Of a stretch of 64,000 nt of DNA, positions 58,026 through 64,000 are shown in pieces. The position numbers were made by a program, and so were the translations under genes. How positions within the stretch are numbered: position 1 is the stretch's first letter; each line of letters starts with the position of its first letter. The notes under the pieces are model-generated. The model did no database searches, was not told where the DNA came from, and saw only the letters and a list, made by a program, of their open reading frames with translations. The stretch comes from Xenopus tropicalis (lineage: Eukaryota; Chordata; Amphibia; Anura; Pipidae), in NCBI RefSeq assembly GCF_000004195.4, contig NC_030681.2:86677539-86741538 (forward strand), in the 5' to 3' direction.

Positions 58026-58467
58026 TGTAAGGTTGTCGATCAGCGCACTTGCGCACGAAAGAACGTTTGTGGTGCAACGAAAGTTCTGCGACGTGCATCC
58101 GCACACAAGTGACGCAGTTCAGCGTGTGTCCTGACGCAAGTGTGTCCTTGTGTATTAGCGCCATGCTGTTAGTTTAAATAGTCACCTAGATCTCACCATC
58201 TTTGCTTAGTTATCAAGTTTACTCTTGTGCCTGGCGTTTATCCTGATCCTGTTTCTTCATTTTGAACCTTGCCTGACCTTCGCTACTGAACCTGTTCTGC
58301 CCGCCTCGACCTGGACCTGTCTGACTATTCTCTTGCTTGCCTGATCCCGTTGTACCTTGTTTGGCTCTCCGGCCTCTCTCCACTTTCGTGCTTCCTGTTC
58401 CCATCCTCAGGTAAGTGTGGGACGTTTGTGGGCTTGCTTACATCGACTTGTCTTCCAGGCCGTGACA
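58026..58467 (+). mobile_element. Solo LTR of a Gypsy/chromovirus relative
   Basis: The 442-bp LTR begins TGTAAGGTTG and ends CGTGACA, flanked on both sides by GCAAG (58021-58025 and 58468-58472), a perfect 5-bp duplication. Like the complete element it starts TGTAAGG, has a GC-rich CpG-bearing front, a TTTAAATA box (58173-58180) and then CCTGACC/CCTCGACCT-type repeats. Internal sequence is absent, as left by recombination between two LTRs. 56344-58020 shows no other recognisable feature. Confidence 0.88.
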
Positions 58468-59526
58468 GCAAGGTTGGCAATTCATTACCACTCATGGGAA
58501 GGTAAGAGGCCTCTCAAACCATCAAAAGAACCTTATGCAAAAGAGAGGTGATTGTAACAGGGCGAAATATCAAAGTTTAAGGTAGTCTACAGCAACCCCC
58601 TACAGATTAGACCTACTGTTAGCAGTACTGGGAGGACCACACAGACCAGTGAAATCATTTGAATATTACAGTAGTAATATAGGAACAATCTATATGGGGA
58701 TGCAACTATTTGCCATTCCTGGGGGTGTCTTTAAGATGCCAATAGGCCCAGTACCTGTGTTTTCTTTGTACTAAGAGAAATTGGAATCATGTCAATTAAA
58801 CAAGGTTCCTGCAAGTACATGTGGTGTTGATAAGAAATAAGATAAATATTTTGATCATCTGCCATCCCTAACATTTTAGGCTTTTTGTTTCTGCCAATAT
58901 ATGAAATAACTGACTTTTCAATGTAAAATGCAAGCTCTTTAATATACATCACCAATAATACCGCATTTCATTGCAAACCCTTTCTTTCAAGTCCTTTTCA
59001 AAGCTTAAGTTTCTGAAATTGCTGTGCTATAAAACCAACCTAATGAAATTAAAAAAATAGCATATGGCTTAGTAAAGAGTAATAAAAGCCACTCTGCCAC
59101 TCCTGGGAGATGTCAGGCTTATTATCTGCATTACTTGAAAATAATCCATCTGTAAGTCCTGCACTTCTTTACAAATGTGAGCTGAGACACCATCAGGTGC
59201 TATTTAGTTCCTTTCCTTTTTACCCATGTTTTTTAAAGATATACTAACATTAATATTCATCAGTCAGGTTTCAGTGGTGCATACTCTCACTAAGGTTGTC
59301 TTCTCGCTACAGGCAAACTGGATATGGCCACATCCTAAATGGTCAGTGAGAAGTCTATATGCCCACATATATAAAATGTTTTGCACATTCACTTGGAAGG
59401 GAAGTTCATCAAGAATTTCAGTGGTTCATATGAAAGACTCCAGGAATGGTTGATTTTCTATGCCAGACATCTATGCCACTATCTAAAGGGTAAAAACAGC
59501 TTTTTGTTTCATCATCCATGAGATAG

Positions 59527-59858
59527 TACAGGTATCTGACCCCTTATCCGGAAACCCGTTATCCAGAAAGCTCCGAATTACGGAATGCCCGTCTTCCATA
59601 GACTCAATTTTAAGCAAATAATTCAGAATTTTAAAACTGATTTCCTTTTTCTATGTAGAAATAAAACAGAACCTTGTAATTGATTCCAACTAAGATATAA
59701 TTAATCCTTATTGGATGCAAAACAATCCTATTGGGTTTAATTAATGTTTTATTGATTTTTTAGTAGACTTAAGGCATTGAGATCCAAATTACGGAAAGAC
59801 CCCTTATCCGGAATACCCTTGGTCCTGAGCATTCTGGATAATGGGTCCTATACCTGTA
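59527..59858. repeat. Full-length TACAGGTAT-family MITE
   Basis: TACAGGTATCTGACCCCTTA and GGGTCCTATACCTGTA are the inverted ends. The interior has the family words TATCCAGAAAGCTCCGAATT, CCATAGACTCAATTTT and CCTATTGGGTTTAATTAA. This is the longest copy in the window (332 bp). From 58473 to 59526 I see nothing else. Confidence 0.9.
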
Positions 59859-60534
59859 CTAGTATTTTCCTTTACTTGCTTGTGGGTAAAAAAAATACAA
59901 TCACACAAGAAAAGCTTCCTAATGCCCCACGTACCAGGTATAGCCATTTTGTTGCATTAACAATGTCAATGTCAGTTATTAATAATCCTTAGTTAGTCCA
60001 AGGTGCCAAACAAATTTGGTTTATTATTATCAGCAAGCAATAGCAACAGTAAAGAATGGCATAAAATTAATATAGCCATAATAATTCCTAATTTTAATTT
60101 CATAAAGTGCCTTTTGCCTATTGTAACCATGTTTTTTAAATATATCAGACACCTGAGCTAGTTTTTCCCTGGAGGAAGCTGTCACATTTTACTAATCTGA
60201 ATTTTTTATGACATTTAAGATAATTGCACTTAAAACATGCACATATTAAAAAAGGTGTTGCAACATGTTAAAATTAAATTATTTAAGCCTTTACCAGTCA
60301 GAAATGCAGAGTCTACACCACTATATTCAGGTAACAGAGTGCTACTGCCAGGTAACAGATTCTATGTTTCTCGGTTAAAGATTATTTCACTGGAGCAGCC
60401 AGGAAAGGGTTTAAAGAGTCAATAACATTAAAAGGAAAACAATACCTTCAGAGCGACTACTTAATCAATAGATATATTAAGTGGCTTATTAAAGAATCTT
60501 ATGAAACCATATATATCAGCAACAATTGCCCTTT

Positions 60535-60760
60535 TACATCTTTTCTCTTGAGCCACCATTTAGTGATGGGCTGGGTGCTCCCTCAGAGATCACATGAACA
60601 GAAATAATGCAGCTCTAACTGTAACCGGGTGTGGGAGCAAAAGGCAGAACTCTGTCCATTAATTGGCTGATGTGGCCTAGCGTGCATGTGTGCCCTTGTT
60701 TTGGTTGTGTGCACTGACAATCGTATGATACCAGGGGCAGCCCTTAGTAATTAAAACAGC
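60535..60760. repeat. Dispersed Xenopus-type repeat
   Basis: The segment AAAAGGCAGAACTCTGTCCA, CCATTTAGTGATGGGCTG and CTCAGAGATCACATGA resembles sequence I know as repeated in Xenopus genomes. No termini are visible. Confidence 0.45.
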
Positions 60761-61033
60761 AATTTTTTAATTTCTATTAATGATTATTATATATTTAAAT
60801 GGTTTATTTAGATGAAGCAGGGTTTTACATATGAGCTGTTTTATCCAATGTATTTTTTATAGAGAATTACATTGTTCGGGGTAAAGTTTAGGTTAGTTAT
60901 AAGTTATGTTGTATATTATAATTTATTCTTGTTAAATTTATGTGCTCAACTATCTGGAATGCTTGGGGCCTGGGGTTTGCTGAGTATGTATGTAATGTAG
61001 TGCATTTTACCTTAAAACTACTAAAAACATTTA

Positions 61034-61209
61034 GGGGCATATTTATTATAGTGTGTAAGCCAACATCGCTGGTGATGATGTTGCCCACAGCCACCAATCA
61101 GCAATTCAATTTGAATGGTCAACTACAAGAACAAAAGGAAAGATCTGATTGGTTGCTATGGGTAACATCACTGTAGATGTTGGGTTACACCCTTTAATAA
61201 ATATGCCCC
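61034..61209. repeat. Palindromic TA-flanked MITE
   Basis: GGGGCATATTTATTATAG is mirrored by TTTAATAAATATGCCCC, and the match continues inward (GTGTAAGCCAACATC against GATGTTGGGTTACAC). TA stands on each side, which suits Tc1/mariner-type insertion. Confidence 0.83.
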
Positions 61210-62454
61210 TAAATCTTTAAACAAACAGGAAGTGGTACACCCCTTGGACTAGAACAGACCTTCAGAGAGATAATAATATTGTACTGGACTGTTTCTTTAA
61301 AAGGTTGTGCATTGTTGATGATGTAGATCGTGGATAATTATATATGGAAAAGAAATAAGAGAAGTTTTTGCAGTTGCTAGAGTAGGGACAGGTTAAGGCA
61401 GGACAAATGGTCCAGTCTGTGGGGGACCAGTAGTGACCACTGCAAAGTATACTCCTGTGTTCTATTTTACTTAGGGCTATCCAGTAAAACAAGGATCTAT
61501 TTAGGAATCTTTGTGCTCTATTTGTTATGAAATTGTATTGCCCCCATCCTGGATTTATTCTTAGTTAACATCAAGAACAAGTTATCATTTATCCAGAGAA
61601 AAAAGAAACCAGTCAAAAATGTTTGGTAAATAGGACTCTGTGGTAAATGGCATTGCCAAGGACTGCCAAGGAACTTTGAGACCAAGTACTGCCTTATCAG
61701 TAATAGAAAAAAGAAAAACAGAGAAGAATAATGATTTTTTTTTAATATTGCCCCCATGAAATCTTCTGATTATTCAAATAAACCAATTTTAGCTGCAGAA
61801 ACTAAAATCTTCCTCCTAAAAGGAGGTTCTGGCAGACAGTGGGCAGATATCTATGCATCATCTCTATATTGTAATATTTAAATAGGAATATTATAATACA
61901 GAGGCAAAATGTGAATGCAGCAACATAGCACCTTGCTCAAAAGAAACTGTCAATCAATTTTGACAGTTCCTGTTGAGTGTAGTGATGTGTTACAATATAT
62001 ATAACGAGAGAGAGAAATTTTAGATTTTCTTTAGCTTTCCCCCAACAAAGTAAAAAAAAAAAAAAACATTTCCATTGTCTGTAAACAGAATGTGTACCGT
62101 GTATTCTAGTGTATTCTATCTCATATACCTTCTTTGACTGATTACAGATGTAATTTTAGAATCAGTTATGCTGAATCAATACTGAAACAACTCAAAATTA
62201 AATGGCAGGCATATATCATGTTACACCTCCACAATTATTGTCATACAATACATAAGTACAGTAAGCAATTTTGAAATTGCAACCCTAGGGTTAGCCAATT
62301 AGTTTGCCATTGCATGAATGTATTAAATAATATAAAATGGATTAGAAGATTAACAAACACATGTATTAGAATAATCAATCAAACTTGATGCAATTGACCA
62401 GTATATAAAAGCCAAATGCTTAAATTATAATTAAAAAAATGTTGATGAACAATG

Positions 62455-62660
62455 ATTTGAAGGAGAACTAGACTGTGGAGATACTTTAAAACAGTAACCA
62501 GTAACAGTAGACAGTAAAGATTCAGGCCTTTCGAAGTTATACACTCGGGGTCACCATTTTCAATTCTGTTAGAAGTGTTTGCAAAACTGCACATGCTCAG
62601 TGTGCTCTGGGCAACTGCTGAGACGCTAAGCTTAGGGGTAGTCACAAATTATCAAGGAGA
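62455..62660 (-). repeat. Partial inverted copy of the 30.7-kb T2 MITE
   Basis: The reverse complement shares CCCCTAAGCTTAGC, CAGAGC...TTGAGCATGTG-like and ACACTTCTAACAGAAT with 31105-31190. The terminal AGGAGAACTAGAC is near 62460. Confidence 0.65.
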
Positions 62661-62810
62661 AGATGAGGTTTATATGTCATAAAATCTGATGCTACAGTAC
62701 TGATTATTAAGTTTAAGATAAAATTGTCACTGGTTTTTGAGCTGCCATGTAATGAGAATCTGAATTTATTACCAAATATCAACCTAGTATTGTATTTATA
62801 TATTATTACT

Positions 62811-62878
62811 ATATATACTCGAGTATAAGCCAAAAATGTGCTGAAAAAGTCACCGTCGCCTTATACTCAAGTATATAT
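62811..62878. repeat. Short palindromic MITE
   Basis: ATATATACTCGAGTATAAG (62811-62829) is mirrored by CTTATACTCAAGTATATAT (62860-62878), one mismatch. After it, 62879-64000 has no recognisable feature. Confidence 0.7.
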
Positions 62879-64000
62879 GGTACTTTGTAGTTTAGCTGAA
62901 AACTAGAAAAAACCATCAGCACGTATGCGCGCACCCCCCTTCCCCCCGTCTTCTTTTGATAAATGACTGACATTCGTGGAAATGAGTTTAGTTATTGTTC
63001 CAAAAACCTCTAAAACCATGAAAATCCGAATGTTGATAATTACGCCCCTAAACCTTTCCAGAGGCCTTACAGACATATCCTGAAATTGGAAGAAAGCAGG
63101 TTTCATATTTAGGTACATAAAAGTAATACTTCTTTTTAAGTCTACGTGGATGCAAAGTTACAAGTGCAGTTACTGCAATGGTAATGACATCACTTAATAC
63201 CCAGAATAGATATCTACAACAAAATCATTGGGACTATAGGCAAACGCATGAGAAGTAGGAGTTGACCAACTGCTACAAGTTTGTTTCCATGTAAATGAGG
63301 CAGATGATGTCTTATAATATTAAAATACAGTTGCCTTTTACAGACATTTTGTCTACTGATAAAAATAAGTTTGAGTGCTGTATGGTGTAAATGGAATTGG
63401 CACTTCAAAAATGAGATAGTTGAAAGGACTCTGTCATAGTTCCGTTCTGGTCTATTACTGACTGATTGCATGAAAATGCAAATGTTAGGAAGGTCACACA
63501 CTCCAGCATCCATAGAGCTTTTAAGTTTGGTTTTTGCTAATCAAATCCTATGAATTCTTTTTACCCTAAATGTCACACCAGTTAATGGTGATCAGAATGA
63601 AATAGCAGAGCTTTGGTGTTTTTGTTTGAAATTTCACGTTATATCTTTTTAACAGGATATAGGTTTTTCTGGTGCATAAGGATTATAGATACACCGTTAA
63701 TGCTCTGAAATGCAATGTAGATTGGCACCAAGGGTTATTTTAATCATTAGCAAGACAAAGAAATGGATTATAGTATATAACTTTTTCATAAATCCTTCCT
63801 CTGCTCAGTCTCTACCGGGGATTCATTTTCTCTTGTCGCACAGAGTAAAGCAAGATTAATATAAATCTGATAATGACTAAATGTTAATATGGAGGAGTGA
63901 GCAAGCAAAGCACCACATAAACTGAGAATTATACCACATTAACAATAGTAGTAAACCTAGCAACACTTTTTCTGGTACTTCTGACAGTGTTACACTCCTC

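Noticed and set aside
1..64000. CRISPR arrays, operons, prophage or other prokaryotic systems
   Set aside because: The tandem repeats lack regular unique spacers, and the whole window has vertebrate repeat content.

Overview
The window looks like repeat-rich, gene-poor vertebrate DNA, most likely from a clawed frog (Xenopus). This rests on the repeat families: many short elements bounded by TTAA and starting TTAAAGG (the T2/Kolobok-type MITEs known from Xenopus), a TACAGGTATAGGACC inverted-repeat family, CR1 LINEs with 8-bp tails (TTACTATG or TATGTAAC), L1/Tx1-type LINEs, hAT elements including one that matches SPIN, and a sushi-type chromovirus. I found no host exon, tRNA, rRNA or conserved host protein. 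Every long ORF is retroelement coding sequence or low-complexity repeat. There is nothing prokaryotic (no operons, no CRISPR).

Layout. 1-2.7 kb: old MITEs and a decayed CR1 copy (minus strand) interrupted by a small DNA element. 2.75-8.33 kb: a complete, apparently intact Ty3/Gypsy chromovirus (minus strand) with 644-bp LTRs that differ at one base, a CTATT target duplication, Gag, Pol with a C-terminal chromodomain, a textbook -1 frameshift signal and a self-priming-type primer site. 8.5-14.3 kb: a three-hairpin MITE, other palindromic elements and an LTR-like segment. 14.4-15.8 kb: GATA/GACA microsatellite, then a 5'-truncated L1 with a 17-bp target duplication. 17.1-19.7 kb: a CR1 copy whose 3' tail was split by a 1055-bp hAT element carrying a 162-bp higher-order tandem repeat. 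21.7-23.4 kb: a second truncated L1 (minus), a CR1 3' fragment and a hAT MITE. 23.5-30.7 kb: the longest stretch poor in recognisable repeats. 30.7-33.4 kb: T2 MITE, hAT MITE, SPIN MITE and a perfect 43-bp tandem duplication. 35.4-40.1 kb: two closely related CR1 copies facing tail to tail, forming a large inverted repeat; one keeps a 523-codon RT reading frame. 40.9-46 kb: MITEs and microsatellites. 48.7-50.2 kb: a dead Tc1-like element with other MITEs nested in it. 50.2-51.6 kb: nested MITEs. 52.9-55.1 kb: another decayed CR1. 55.3-56.3 kb: a MITE inside a MITE. 58.0-58.5 kb: a solo LTR with a perfect 5-bp target duplication. 59.5-62.9 kb: further MITEs. The rest is AT-rich sequence without recognisable features.

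How it works together. The genes belong to mobile elements. The chromovirus is the only copy that looks able to make all of its own proteins. The CR1 copies are truncated or frameshifted, and the many MITEs depend on transposases encoded elsewhere. Perfect target duplications and nesting give a relative order of insertions: CR1 before hAT at 18.6 kb, TTAA MITE before chromovirus at 2.7 kb, Tc1 before MITEs at 49.3 kb.
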